From NCBI GenBank assembly GCA_020638975.1, contig JACKHN010000035.1, forward strand, positions 1-64,000: a stretch of DNA of 64,000 bases, written 5' to 3'. Source of the stretch: Planctomycetaceae bacterium (lineage in GTDB: Bacteria; Planctomycetota; Planctomycetia; Pirellulales; Pirellulaceae). Made by a program: the position numbers and the translations under genes. Positions within the stretch are counted from its first letter, which is position 1; each line of letters begins with the position of its first letter. Under the pieces are notes generated by a model, which ran no database searches, was not told the DNA's origin, and saw only the letters and a list, made by a program, of their open reading frames with translations. Below are positions 18,232 through 27,291 of the stretch, in pieces.

Positions 18232-18265
18232 ATAACACAAACCCTCTTCAAAGGGAGAGCTTGAT

Positions 18266-18859
18266 ATGCGTTTCCAATTGTTAACACTGGCCCTTATTGC
18301 TACGTTGGTCGGCGCACCAGCCGTTGCGGGCGATAACGGATGCGACGGAAAACACGACGGACACGGCAAGGGCGGACATCGCGCCTACTGCCCGCACTGT
18401 GGCGATGCCTGCTATCCGACAGTGACGAAGGGGAAAGAAACGAAAACCTGTTGGAATGTTGAGAGTGTTGCCATCTGTATTCCGAAAGTTCGCTTCCCAT
18501 GGGAATCCAACTGCGGTAAGGGATGCGGCGGAAAAGATTGCGGCAAGGAGAATTGCGTTCCGCCAAAGTGCGGTCGGACAAAGTACGTCAACGTCCTGAT
18601 GAAGCACGAATACGAATGCTCGACGTGCAAATACAGCTGGGACGTCGATAGCTACAAAAACGGCGATGACAAACGCAATAAGGCGTTCGGTTACGACGAG
18701 CCCAGCAATGCGGCACCAACGGTATCCGAACCTCCTCCGGTCGAAGCGAGTCTACCGCAAAGCAATCGTCGCGTCGCGCCCGCCGCGTTTGAGCAGTCGG
18801 GCGATGTGACGCCCGCGAAGAAGAGCTATTTGGATTCGTTGATGTCGTTCTTCAAGTAG
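18266..18859 (+). CDS. Exported Cys-rich protein with CxxC pairs, unknown function
   Basis: 197 residues with a clear signal peptide (MRFQLLTLALIATLVGAPAVAG) and a good site AAAGGGAGAG before the ATG. The mature part is rich in Cys, Gly, His and Lys. It shows a zinc-ribbon-like YCPHCGDAC near residue 41, a Gly/Cys/Lys cluster (CGKGCGGKDCGKENC), and a second CSTCKYSW pair near 113. A Pro/Ala-rich tail ends in SYLDSLMSFFK. No named family is recognised; disulfide or metal binding is likely. It is probably co-transcribed with the porin 34 bp upstream, suggesting an outer-membrane or periplasmic role. Confidence 0.75.
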   Translation: MRFQLLTLALIATLVGAPAVAGDNGCDGKHDGHGKGGHRAYCPHCGDACYPTVTKGKETKTCWNVESVAICIPKVRFPWESNCGKGCGGKDCGKENCVPPKCGRTKYVNVLMKHEYECSTCKYSWDVDSYKNGDDKRNKAFGYDEPSNAAPTVSEPPPVEASLPQSNRRVAPAAFEQSGDVTPAKKSYLDSLMSFFK

Positions 18860-18876
18860 TAGCGGATTACCAGGAC

Positions 18877-20136
18877 CTAGAGTCTTGTGACTTCAGTACA
18901 ACAGCTTTTGGATCGAAAAACCATCATAACACTCTGCTCCCACCCGAAGAGTAACTCATAGGGATCGGACGAGTCGCCCTCTGAAATCGGAACGACGATC
19001 AGATTCGCTTGCTTGCCAGGGGTCAGCGTTCCGTGCGACTCGCCGATCCCAAGGGCCGTCGCAGCGTTGATGGTCGCCAACCGCAGAATTGATTCCGGTG
19101 GGATGTCTTGATGCTGTCGTGCCACGAAGCGAAGTTCATTCAGCATATTCAAATCCGGATTCGACGCTCGCGAGTCTGTTCCTAAGGCAACTGCCACGCC
19201 GCAATCCAACATCTCCTGCAATGGATATCGTTCGTGACCAAAGTAGGCATGCGTCCGAGCACAATAGATCACCGACATCCGTTCGCGCTGTTGGGCCGCG
19301 AATTCGATCTCTTCCCGTGTGAGGTAGTTGCCGTGAATGACTAGCGAGCGTTCCGCTTTGGCCAGCAACTTCAAGTAATCGAGCGGCGTACTTCCCCGTG
19401 GAATCACGTCAGGATGCCATGCACCTAGCTCAGAAAGTAACTCGCAGAATGGACCGCTGCCCGATTGAAGCAACTCTAACTCTTCGCGAGTCTCGGCCAA
19501 GTGCATCGCAACCGGCGTATGCGTGCGGGCGGCGAGAGTCGCGATACTGTCGACCAGTCTCGGGCTGACGGTGTACGGTGCGTGTGGACTTAAACCCGGG
19601 GATAGGTGGCGTGAACTGCTCTTGAACGTCGCGACGTGCGCATTGGCCGCCGCGACCAATTCATCGTGGCGATCATCGGCCAGGCCCAGCAGTTCCAAAA
19701 AGTTAATACCTTGCATCGCGGCGTATCGGCCATCACTGTCCGCCCGCGGCAGCGTCGCGATCTCGCCGAGCGACAATACGCCACCCTGGCTGGATTCCTC
19801 AATTCCCTTGCGAATGGCATCGTGCCGCCAATCGCTTCCCTCGGATTGCTCGATCCGTGTACGCCGCCAGCGAATCACTTCACGAATCCACTCAGTAAAC
19901 ACCATGCGGGGCTCGCCGAGAGGGTGTTCGAGACTACTGAATTCGAGGTGCGTGTGAGCATTGATGAACGCGGGCAGGATCGCGACGTCGCCTAAGTCGC
20001 GACATTCGCCTTCCGAATCGTGCCCGAGACTGACGATGCGACCATTCGAAACGGTGATCACTCCGTCTCGGATGGGTGGACGGTCGATGGGAAAGAGGTA
20101 TCGAGCGCGCAGCGAATAGGAAGTTGCTTTCTCCAT
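18877..20136 (-). CDS. Amidohydrolase, ATZ/TRZ deaminase type
   Basis: Cytosolic metal-dependent hydrolase of 419 residues, a normal length. It carries the amidohydrolase metal ligands in order: INAHTHLEF (HxH, about residue 60), HAPYTVSP, the MHLAETREE His/Glu pair, VIHGNYL, and GTDSRASNPDLNMLNE with the catalytic Asp. The pattern fits the branch that deaminates purine-like or nucleoside compounds (guanine, S-adenosylhomocysteine, aminodeoxyfutalosine). An aminodeoxyfutalosine deaminase role in menaquinone synthesis is possible but no pathway neighbour supports it. The stop lies 17 bp from the convergent Cys-rich gene, and the start is divergent from the methyltransferase gene. Confidence 0.83.
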   Translation of the reverse strand: MEKATSYSLRARYLFPIDRPPIRDGVITVSNGRIVSLGHDSEGECRDLGDVAILPAFINAHTHLEFSSLEHPLGEPRMVFTEWIREVIRWRRTRIEQSEGSDWRHDAIRKGIEESSQGGVLSLGEIATLPRADSDGRYAAMQGINFLELLGLADDRHDELVAAANAHVATFKSSSRHLSPGLSPHAPYTVSPRLVDSIATLAARTHTPVAMHLAETREELELLQSGSGPFCELLSELGAWHPDVIPRGSTPLDYLKLLAKAERSLVIHGNYLTREEIEFAAQQRERMSVIYCARTHAYFGHERYPLQEMLDCGVAVALGTDSRASNPDLNMLNELRFVARQHQDIPPESILRLATINAATALGIGESHGTLTPGKQANLIVVPISEGDSSDPYELLFGWEQSVMMVFRSKSCCTEVTRL

Positions 20137-20288
20137 GCTGCTGAAGATACCGGGAATCGTCTCGCGCCGCGACGGCTACCAAACTTGCCCGAGCTTAGTC
20201 GTGAGGTATGTTTTCATGGTGACCGCATTGCGCGAGTTGCTCCTCGCCTGCTACGACCCGCCCACCTCCTACAACCCCACCTAAACTC

Positions 20289-21014
20289 ATGGATCCAAGT
20301 CATCTCGACGAACTGATTGAGCTGGAAGATTCGTATTGGTGGCACGTCGCCAAGCGAAAACTGGTGACAAGGTTGCTCGCAAAACATTTTCCGCCGCCAG
20401 GAATCTTGGTGGAGGGTGGCGTCGGCTCGGCCCGTAACCTCGTCGAATTCCGAGAGCTGGGCTACGACGTCCACGGGTTCGACATCATGTCGGAATCTGT
20501 CGAGCACGCTCACGAACGAGGTCTCGAACACGTTCGGCAACATGATCTGTCGCAGCCCTGGCCGTTGGAACCGCAATCGGTTCGAGTCGCCGTCCTCTTG
20601 GATGTTCTCGAGCACTTGTCCGATCCAGTGCAAGTCTTGAAACACGTTGCGAATGTACTCGAACCGGATGGTGGCATCATTGTCACGGTCCCAGCCTATC
20701 CGTGGCTGTACAGCAATTGGGACAAGAGCCTCGGGCACTTCCGACGTTACACCTCCCGAACATTAAAACAACACGCGGCGGAAGCGTCGTTGCGAGTCGA
20801 GTGGCTCAGCCATTGGAACTCGTTCAGCCTGCCCGCCGCGATCGCCGTCCGTGGATATCAGAAATGCCTACCACGCGACGACAAGCCCTATTTCCCGCGT
20901 GTCTCGCCGCTGATGAACCGCATGTTGCTATCGATGGCATCGTGCGAACGCCGTTGGCTGAGCGGCGCGAAGTCGCCGTTTGGACTTTCGCTCGTGGGAG
21001 TCCTCCGCAAATGA
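20289..21014 (+). CDS. Class I SAM-dependent methyltransferase
   Basis: 241 residues. The SAM-binding fold is visible as motif I in the form GILVEGGVGSARNLVEF (a divergent version of the usual GxGxG), then GYDVHGFDIMSE, the acidic RVAVLLDVLEHLSDP motif and the strand GGIIVTVPAYPWLYSNWD. This pattern matches the Methyltransf_11/23 group that often acts on sugars, lipids or quinones in glycan clusters. The stop overlaps the ATG of the next gene (ATGA), so it is translationally coupled to a glycosyltransferase. The methyl acceptor is unknown. The Shine-Dalgarno site is weak. Confidence 0.85.
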   Translation: MDPSHLDELIELEDSYWWHVAKRKLVTRLLAKHFPPPGILVEGGVGSARNLVEFRELGYDVHGFDIMSESVEHAHERGLEHVRQHDLSQPWPLEPQSVRVAVLLDVLEHLSDPVQVLKHVANVLEPDGGIIVTVPAYPWLYSNWDKSLGHFRRYTSRTLKQHAAEASLRVEWLSHWNSFSLPAAIAVRGYQKCLPRDDKPYFPRVSPLMNRMLLSMASCERRWLSGAKSPFGLSLVGVLRK

Positions 21015-22099
21015 ACTCACTCCCTCAACGCAAGCCCATCACTCAGTGTACGATCTCGATCGTCCTGCCGGTTTACAACGAAGTCGCTGTTCTTCGTGCA
21101 TTGCGCAGCCAAGTGATCGATGCACTTGCGCCGACATGCTGCCAAGTCGAGTTGGTCTTCGTCAACGATGGTTCGACCGACGGAAGCGCGGAGCTGCTTG
21201 ATCAGCTGGCACGGGAAGACTCGCAGGTTCACGTGTTACACCTTTCTCGCAACTTCGGCCATCAAGCGGCATTACACGCAGGACTAACTCACGCGACCGG
21301 CGATGCCATCATCGTGATGGACTCGGACATGCAAGACGCGCCCAGTTGCCTAGTTGAATTCGTTGACCGTTGGCAGCAAGGATTTGACGTCGTCTATGCA
21401 GTTCGCGAAAAACGCAAAGAAGGTCTAATTAAACGCGGCCTGTTCTTCGGCTTCTATCGTGTGTTGCGAATGCTCGCAACGACGGACATGCCACGCGATG
21501 CCGGCAACTTTGGCCTGATCGACCGCCGTGTACTCGACAATATTCTCAAAATGGGTGAGTACGATCGCTACTACGCAGGCTTGAGGTCCTGGGTTGGATT
21601 TCGACAGACGGGCGTCGTCGTCGAACGACTGGCCCGGCACGACTCACAACCTCGTGTATCGTTTCTCGGGCTGTGCTCCTTGGCGAAGACGGCGTTGTTC
21701 TCGTTCTCGTCGGCCCCACTGGGCTTGTTCTACGCAATCGCAGCGGTCTCGCTGTTCGTATTCACGGCATTCACCGGCTTTACGCTCTATCACAAATGCA
21801 TCACCGGGCTCGCCATTCCGGGCTGGACGTCAAGCATCATGATCGCTTCGTTCTTTGGAGCATTGAACGCCCTGGGGATCAGCGTGCTCGGCGAGTATGT
21901 CGTCCGAATCTACGATCAAGTTCGTGCGCGGCCAAAGTTCATCGTGTCTCGGCACGTCAATTACGCGTTACAAGACGATTCCGACGCGGACCTGGAGGAA
22001 GAATTGGCCGAAACTTTGGCGAATGTCGAGTCGATGCGTTCGATTGTCGTGCTATCGCCATCGGCCGACAACTTCGCACCGCAGCCAATAGGCTCCTAG
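21011..22099 (+). CDS. Family 2 glycosyltransferase, DPM1/GtrB-like
   Basis: About 362 residues. The start at 21011 overlaps the upstream stop (ATGA) and places SIVLPVYNEV close to the N-terminus, as in the family; longer in-frame starts lie inside the methyltransferase gene. It has VFVNDGSTDGS, VMDSDMQDAP (the nucleotide-sugar/metal DxD region), RDAGNFGLIDRR, and two C-terminal TM segments (about residues 235-310). Such enzymes transfer a sugar from a nucleotide sugar to polyprenyl phosphate on the cytoplasmic face. With the GT-C-like protein encoded next, it would supply the lipid-linked donor. A tail of about 40 acidic or Ser-rich residues follows. Confidence 0.88.
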   Translation: MNSLPQRKPITQCTISIVLPVYNEVAVLRALRSQVIDALAPTCCQVELVFVNDGSTDGSAELLDQLAREDSQVHVLHLSRNFGHQAALHAGLTHATGDAIIVMDSDMQDAPSCLVEFVDRWQQGFDVVYAVREKRKEGLIKRGLFFGFYRVLRMLATTDMPRDAGNFGLIDRRVLDNILKMGEYDRYYAGLRSWVGFRQTGVVVERLARHDSQPRVSFLGLCSLAKTALFSFSSAPLGLFYAIAAVSLFVFTAFTGFTLYHKCITGLAIPGWTSSIMIASFFGALNALGISVLGEYVVRIYDQVRARPKFIVSRHVNYALQDDSDADLEEELAETLANVESMRSIVVLSPSADNFAPQPIGS

Positions 22100-22103
22100 T
22101 TCC

Positions 22104-24023
22104 ATGCTTGCGAAACCTTGGGGAAAGCTGCTGCGTCGTCGCGCCGAGTTCGGCTTTGCCGCAGCCTTCGTCCTCCTTCTTCTTGCAGTTGGCTTCGCGA
22201 GTTACCAGCGGCTGTTTGCGTCATTCGCATCGTACGATGACGAAGGCTATGTCATGCTGTCGCTACGCCAATTCATGGCGGGCGGTGCGTTGTACGACCA
22301 AGTCTACTCACAATACGGACCGGCGTATTATTGGTTCGCCTCGTTCTTCCATTGGGCTACAGACTGGCCGGTAACTCACGATGTTACACGAATCAAGACG
22401 TTGGCCGTATGGACGAGCGTCGCGGCGCTCGCTGCTACGTGGCTGTATCGCGTTACTCGCTCGGCGATCATTGCGATGATGGGACTGCTGTTCGTCTCGT
22501 TTCATCTCGAACGTTTGGCGATGGAACCTGGACACCCGCAAGAGTTGTGCCTGCTCGCCGTCTCCGTATGTATGCTTCTGGCGACGTTTGTGCGTGGCCG
22601 TTCAACGGATTTGCGATTGATAGCCGGCATGGGGTTCGCTGCGGCAATTTGCCTGATGACGAAGGTCAATGTCGGCGTGTTTCTATTGCTTTCAATTTCC
22701 GCGTCTTTGTTGTTTGTGACACGAGTTGGCCGACTGCGGAACTTGCTATTGGGCCTTGTCGTGGCTGCGATGATTGCGTTGCCAATTGCAATCGGACGCC
22801 ACGAACTGTTGGGCTGGCACGGTTATCGCTTGCCAATGCTGTTGACCGCCTCGATTGCTTTGGCGGCGTGGGCCTGCTGGCAGAGCAACTTGAAGCCCAT
22901 TTTTGAGCTGCGACATTCGTACTGTCTTTGGAGCGTTTCGGTCTGCGTGTCAGTGCTCATCGCACTCGGCACGCTAGCGGCAGGCACTTCCCTGCGGGGA
23001 CTTGCTGACGGCATGCTCCTGCAACACATGAGTTTCGTCAGCCTTCACTATCATGATCCGCCAATTCAAGCCTTCGCGCCGCTGGCAGCATTGGTCGCCT
23101 TCCTTCTTGCCCAGAGTCTCTTTACAGGAGCGAAGACGCTTCGCGTGGTGCAAACGCTCACGTTCGTCCTTGTGGTCGGCGCGGTGTTGCGTCATTTGGT
23201 CGAATCGTTTCAACCGTTGTATCACGGGTCACAAGACCGTGGACAAGTCGGATTGCTGGTCAGCTACTTCGCTCCCTATGTGTGGATCATCTTGCTTCCC
23301 GTTCGTAGCGGCTCGCCGGAGCAAATCGAAAGTGCACCGAGCGTCTACTTCGCGAGACTCTCGTTATGCCTGATTGCTGTCCTGCAGCCGCTGATCGCTT
23401 ATCCCGTGCCAGGCACTCAAATGGCAATAGGATCGGTGGCCTTAGTTGTTGCTTTGCTCACCGCCATACACGACGCAATCGAGTCGCTAGGAAGCGAAAA
23501 CCACGTTCTGCTGCCTGCAAGTCGCGGGGCATTGATCGGAGTGCTTGGGCTTCTGTTTCTTACGGTCATTTGTCGCGATGTCTACCTATCGACCGAGCGA
23601 ACACAGATGGCGAGTTTGGACCTTGCCGGGGCGGCGCGTTTGCACCTGCCGAACGAAACCATCGCGACCGAGCGTTGGACGGTCGAACAACTTCACGAAC
23701 ATGCCGATACGTTTGTCTGCCTGCCAAGCGGTCATAACAGTCTGTACTTGTGGAGTGGCATCGAGCCGCCAACCGGATTCAATACCACCGTCTGGCAAGA
23801 CCTGCTGTCCGACGAGCGACAACACGAGATCATTGCCGCAATTCACATGCGTCCGCGGGTTTGCGTCGTGGTTGATCACAGCGAGCCCGCATCATTGCGA
23901 ACACATGGTCCTCTCTTGGACTACCTGCGCCGAAACTTTGAACCCGTTGCATCACGAGGTTCGCGAGAGATCTGGCAGCGACGCCCGACAACCTCCAGCA
24001 GCGAGATTGTTGCGCGACGTTGA
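22104..24023 (+). CDS. Polytopic GT-C-like membrane glycosyltransferase
   Basis: 639 residues with roughly ten or more TM segments over residues 15-490, then a soluble C-terminal domain. After TM1 comes FASYDDEGYVMLSLRQFM with the acidic pair found in the first periplasmic loop of GT-C enzymes (ArnT/PMT/GT39-like). QYGPAYYWFASFFHW follows, as in those proteins. Such enzymes use polyprenyl-phosphate sugars on the outer face of the membrane. Starting 4 bp after the GT2 gene, it completes a methyltransferase/GT2/GT-C cassette. The acceptor is unknown. The start lies directly after the upstream stop. Confidence 0.75.
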   Translation: MLAKPWGKLLRRRAEFGFAAAFVLLLLAVGFASYQRLFASFASYDDEGYVMLSLRQFMAGGALYDQVYSQYGPAYYWFASFFHWATDWPVTHDVTRIKTLAVWTSVAALAATWLYRVTRSAIIAMMGLLFVSFHLERLAMEPGHPQELCLLAVSVCMLLATFVRGRSTDLRLIAGMGFAAAICLMTKVNVGVFLLLSISASLLFVTRVGRLRNLLLGLVVAAMIALPIAIGRHELLGWHGYRLPMLLTASIALAAWACWQSNLKPIFELRHSYCLWSVSVCVSVLIALGTLAAGTSLRGLADGMLLQHMSFVSLHYHDPPIQAFAPLAALVAFLLAQSLFTGAKTLRVVQTLTFVLVVGAVLRHLVESFQPLYHGSQDRGQVGLLVSYFAPYVWIILLPVRSGSPEQIESAPSVYFARLSLCLIAVLQPLIAYPVPGTQMAIGSVALVVALLTAIHDAIESLGSENHVLLPASRGALIGVLGLLFLTVICRDVYLSTERTQMASLDLAGAARLHLPNETIATERWTVEQLHEHADTFVCLPSGHNSLYLWSGIEPPTGFNTTVWQDLLSDERQHEIIAAIHMRPRVCVVVDHSEPASLRTHGPLLDYLRRNFEPVASRGSREIWQRRPTTSSSEIVARR

Positions 24024-24326
24024 ACCACCCGCGAGGATGCTCCGTATGTCAAACTAGGAAGTTGACGAGCCATGTAACTGCGGTCGTCTGTTGCTAGCAG
24101 TCGCACAATCGGAAAATCGCGGACGAAATGTCGCAGCTCACTGGCGAATCCGATAATGCAAAGAGACCCTCGTTTTCAAACTACGGCAACGCATCAACGA
24201 CTCTGAATCTACTAAGTGTGGTCAAGTCTTCGGACTTGTTCGCGAGCAGACGATCCGAGTACAGTTAGCGATTGCGAAAATCGTCCAAGGATGGACAGGA
24301 GTCAGACTGAGTCTGGCGCGTACAGG
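24024..24326. other. Intergenic region before TPR gene, 303 bp
   Basis: No gene is seen. It holds a UUCG-tetraloop hairpin, CAAGTC-TTCG-GACTTG, at 24223-24238, with only a two-base T-run after it, so a terminator is doubtful. The promoter of the TPR/ExbB/ExbD genes should lie here, but I see no clear -35/-10 pair. Confidence 0.45.
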
Positions 24327-27251
24327 ATGTACAGAACGCTGAATTCGCTGGGGTGGCTATTAAGTGCGCTGTTGCTTTGCGCGACCACCGTCTTTGCCGA
24401 CGAAGCAGCGAACCAATTCTCGCTCGCCGCAGTTCACTACTCTCATCAACGCTGGGACCTTGCGGTAGAGGAGTTCGGCACGTTTCTGGAACGTTTTCAA
24501 AGTCATGAACGGGCACCGAACGCATCGTTTTACCTGGGCGAATCGCTGTTGCAATTGAAGCGATACACGGAGGCACGCGCTCAATACCAGCGTGTCGTGA
24601 ACCGATCCCCGGAATCGACGTTCGCGCATCAGGCAACTTTCCGCGCTGCGGAGATGTTGTTCTTGAATGGAGAACGCGAGAAAGCGGCCGACGAACTCAC
24701 CGCCTTCGACAAGGACAAGGGAAGCGACAAGCTCAACGCCTACTCGCTGGCCTATCGAGGGCAGATCGCTGTCGATGCAGGTAAGGCAGAGTTTGCGGAA
24801 GCCCTCTATCGCGACGCAATAGAACGGTTCCCCGATGGACCGCTGAAGAGCGAGATCCGATTTGGCTTGGCGCGAGCTCTGGAACTCAAGGGAGACAACG
24901 ACGAGGCGTTGCGGTTCTACCAGTTCCTCGCCGAACATTCTCAGAGCAGCTTACGGGACGACGCCCATCTCCGCGCGGGAATCTTGCTGTACCAGAAACA
25001 GGAATACAGCGAAGCAATCGCTATCCTCGCAAAGTTCGATGGCGAATTGGCCGAAAGTCCGTTGCGGAATGAAGCTCGATATTGGAGCGGAATGTGCTTG
25101 CTAAAATCCGGGGACGCCGCAGGGGCTGTAGACACGTTCACACAGGGCGAACCAGTGGCCACCGATCATCCGTTAGCCGCGGCACTTGAATTTGGCCGAG
25201 CGGAGGCACTTCGTGAGAGCAACGACCTCGCCACCGCAATCACAAGTTACGGCAACGTTCATACGTCGTGGCCGAATAGCGAATGGGCAGATGATGCGCT
25301 CTACACGATTTGCACGTTGGCCTTTGCCGCGGACGACAGCGAGCAGTTCAAGCGAAATGCCATGCTGCTGCAAGAACAGTATGCAACAAGTCCGCTAATC
25401 AAAAACGTCATTCAATTGACCGGGCGAATGGCATTGCGTCAGCACCGCTACGACGACGCGATCGCGGCGTTCAAGTCGCTCGAAGACGGAACGGACGGTG
25501 TCACCGCGTCTTCACAGGCGACTCAATACTACTTGGGTATGTCCTATCTTGCGGCGAAACGCGCTGAAGATGCGTTTGCTGCCCTCCAACAGATCACGCC
25601 GGCCTCTGACGCAAGCGAGTTGAGAGATAACGTTGCCGTTGCGACCGCCAGCGCCTTGATGGCTCTGGATCGATACGAAGAAGCTTTGATTCCTCTCGCT
25701 GATTATCTTAAATCGCAGCCGAACGGTGCAGACGCGGCTGCGTGCCGTGCCAAGTTGACACTGTGCTATTTGGAGTTGAACGATACGGAGCAGCTTCAAA
25801 CAGCGTTCCAGCAGTACCGCGAACACGACGCCGCCACACCGACCTACCTGCAGACCATCGCGTACTTAGCCGAGCAGTCGGTTGCTAAAGGTAACATTCG
25901 GTTTGGCCGCGAACTGTATACTCTGTTGAGCGTTGATACAAACCCAGAAGACTTCATCGCCAAGGGTTTGACAGGGCTGGGGCAATTGCAGCTTGCGGAA
26001 GGCGATACCGACGGGTCGGCAAAGACATTCGGTCGATTGTTAGACAAGGCCGCAATGTCGAACGAAGCACCGCGCGCCGGTTTGATGCAGGCCAGGAGCT
26101 TGGAACAAGCTTCGCAGTTCGACGCAGCCTTGGCTGCTTATCGGCTCGTCATCAAGGATTACGCGGCATCGCCCGAGTCCTCCATCGCGATGTTCGAGGC
26201 GAGTCGATTGCATGATCGCCTGGGGCAAGATCTTGAAGCTCACGACCTTCTGCAACAGCTCTTAACGCGCACACCCACGATCGAACAACTGGATGCCGTG
26301 CTCTATCAGTTGGCTTGGGTATTAACAGATCTTGGCAAAGTCACTGAGTCCGACGCGATCTTCGTGCAACTGGTCGGCGAGTATCCGACGAGCCGATACT
26401 GGGCCGACGCGACCTATCGGGTTGCCGAACGATCCTTTCACCGAGGCGACACGAGCGCGACAAGTTCCTACTTAGAACAGCTACTCGCAACCGAACTTGA
26501 ACCGCGACTGCTAACGCATTCGCTGTACCTGCAAGGGCAACTGGCGGCACAGCAAGACAAGTGGGCAGAAGTCGCGATTCCGATGCAACGGCTTGTGAAC
26601 GCGTTTCCGGAAAGCGAACTATCGCTTGCGGCACGCTACTGGGTAGCCGAAGCGGCGTTTCGCCAGACCGATTACACCGGTGCCAGCGAGTTGTTCACGA
26701 CTCTTGGCGAAGATGTCGGCGACTTGAAGACGGCGTGGACGCCGATGGTTCCCTTGCGGCAGGCACAATGCTTGGCTCACCAGGAGCAATGGGCCGAGGC
26801 CTTAGCCATCGCGCAGTCGATCGGTGATCGATTCCCAGACTTCCGTCAGTTGTACGAAGCGGACTATGTCATCGGTCGTTGCCTGAGCATGCAGGCTCGC
26901 TTCTCGGCGGCACGCGACGCGTTTACCCAAGTCGTCCGCTCGACAACGGGCGGACGAACGGAAACTGCGGCCATGGCACAGTGGATGATCGGCGAGAGCT
27001 ATTTCCATCAAAAGGACTATCGCGAAGCGATTCGCGCGTACCACCGTGTCGTCAGCCTGTACGCCTTTCCGCAATGGCAAGCGGCGGCTTTGCTGCAAGC
27101 GGGAAAGTGTCACGAGCAAACGAACGAGTGGCGTGAAGCCGTCAAGTTGTATACGCAACTGCTACGCGACTATCCCGAAACGCCTCATGCTGCCGATGCA
27201 TCACAGCGACTGCGAGTCGCCCAACGCACGGCTGGAACAAACACGAACTAG
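24327..27251 (+). CDS. Exported TPR-repeat protein, first gene of the ExbB/ExbD locus
   Basis: About 974 residues. The start at 24327 gives a signal peptide (MYRTLNSLGWLLSALLLCAT, cleaved near VFADEA); ATGs at 24291 or further upstream would bury it. The mature part is almost wholly helical repeats of 34-36 residues of TPR/Sel1 type (for example ALELKGDNDEALRFYQFLAE, EQWAEALAIAQSIGDRFPDF, HEQTNEWREAVKLYTQLLRD). Their FPxS- and YPxT-ended helices resemble YbgF/CpoB-type Tol-associated proteins. It is periplasmic or outer-membrane associated and probably a scaffold. It lies 40 bp before exbB and reads the same way, so a shared envelope complex is likely but unproven. Confidence 0.82.
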   Translation: MYRTLNSLGWLLSALLLCATTVFADEAANQFSLAAVHYSHQRWDLAVEEFGTFLERFQSHERAPNASFYLGESLLQLKRYTEARAQYQRVVNRSPESTFAHQATFRAAEMLFLNGEREKAADELTAFDKDKGSDKLNAYSLAYRGQIAVDAGKAEFAEALYRDAIERFPDGPLKSEIRFGLARALELKGDNDEALRFYQFLAEHSQSSLRDDAHLRAGILLYQKQEYSEAIAILAKFDGELAESPLRNEARYWSGMCLLKSGDAAGAVDTFTQGEPVATDHPLAAALEFGRAEALRESNDLATAITSYGNVHTSWPNSEWADDALYTICTLAFAADDSEQFKRNAMLLQEQYATSPLIKNVIQLTGRMALRQHRYDDAIAAFKSLEDGTDGVTASSQATQYYLGMSYLAAKRAEDAFAALQQITPASDASELRDNVAVATASALMALDRYEEALIPLADYLKSQPNGADAAACRAKLTLCYLELNDTEQLQTAFQQYREHDAATPTYLQTIAYLAEQSVAKGNIRFGRELYTLLSVDTNPEDFIAKGLTGLGQLQLAEGDTDGSAKTFGRLLDKAAMSNEAPRAGLMQARSLEQASQFDAALAAYRLVIKDYAASPESSIAMFEASRLHDRLGQDLEAHDLLQQLLTRTPTIEQLDAVLYQLAWVLTDLGKVTESDAIFVQLVGEYPTSRYWADATYRVAERSFHRGDTSATSSYLEQLLATELEPRLLTHSLYLQGQLAAQQDKWAEVAIPMQRLVNAFPESELSLAARYWVAEAAFRQTDYTGASELFTTLGEDVGDLKTAWTPMVPLRQAQCLAHQEQWAEALAIAQSIGDRFPDFRQLYEADYVIGRCLSMQARFSAARDAFTQVVRSTTGGRTETAAMAQWMIGESYFHQKDYREAIRAYHRVVSLYAFPQWQAAALLQAGKCHEQTNEWREAVKLYTQLLRDYPETPHAADASQRLRVAQRTAGTNTN

Positions 27252-27291
27252 ATACCAACAGAAACCACTCCCTCCGGGAGGAGACAGAAAT

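Noticed and set aside
20702..21010. N-terminal extension of the GT2 protein by 103 residues
   Set aside because: It lies within the methyltransferase gene in another frame; the ATGA overlap at 21011 gives the normal family N-terminus.
24223..24238. UUCG hairpin as terminator of the glycosyltransferase cassette
   Set aside because: It lies 200 bp after the stop and lacks a T-run; kept only as a noted hairpin.
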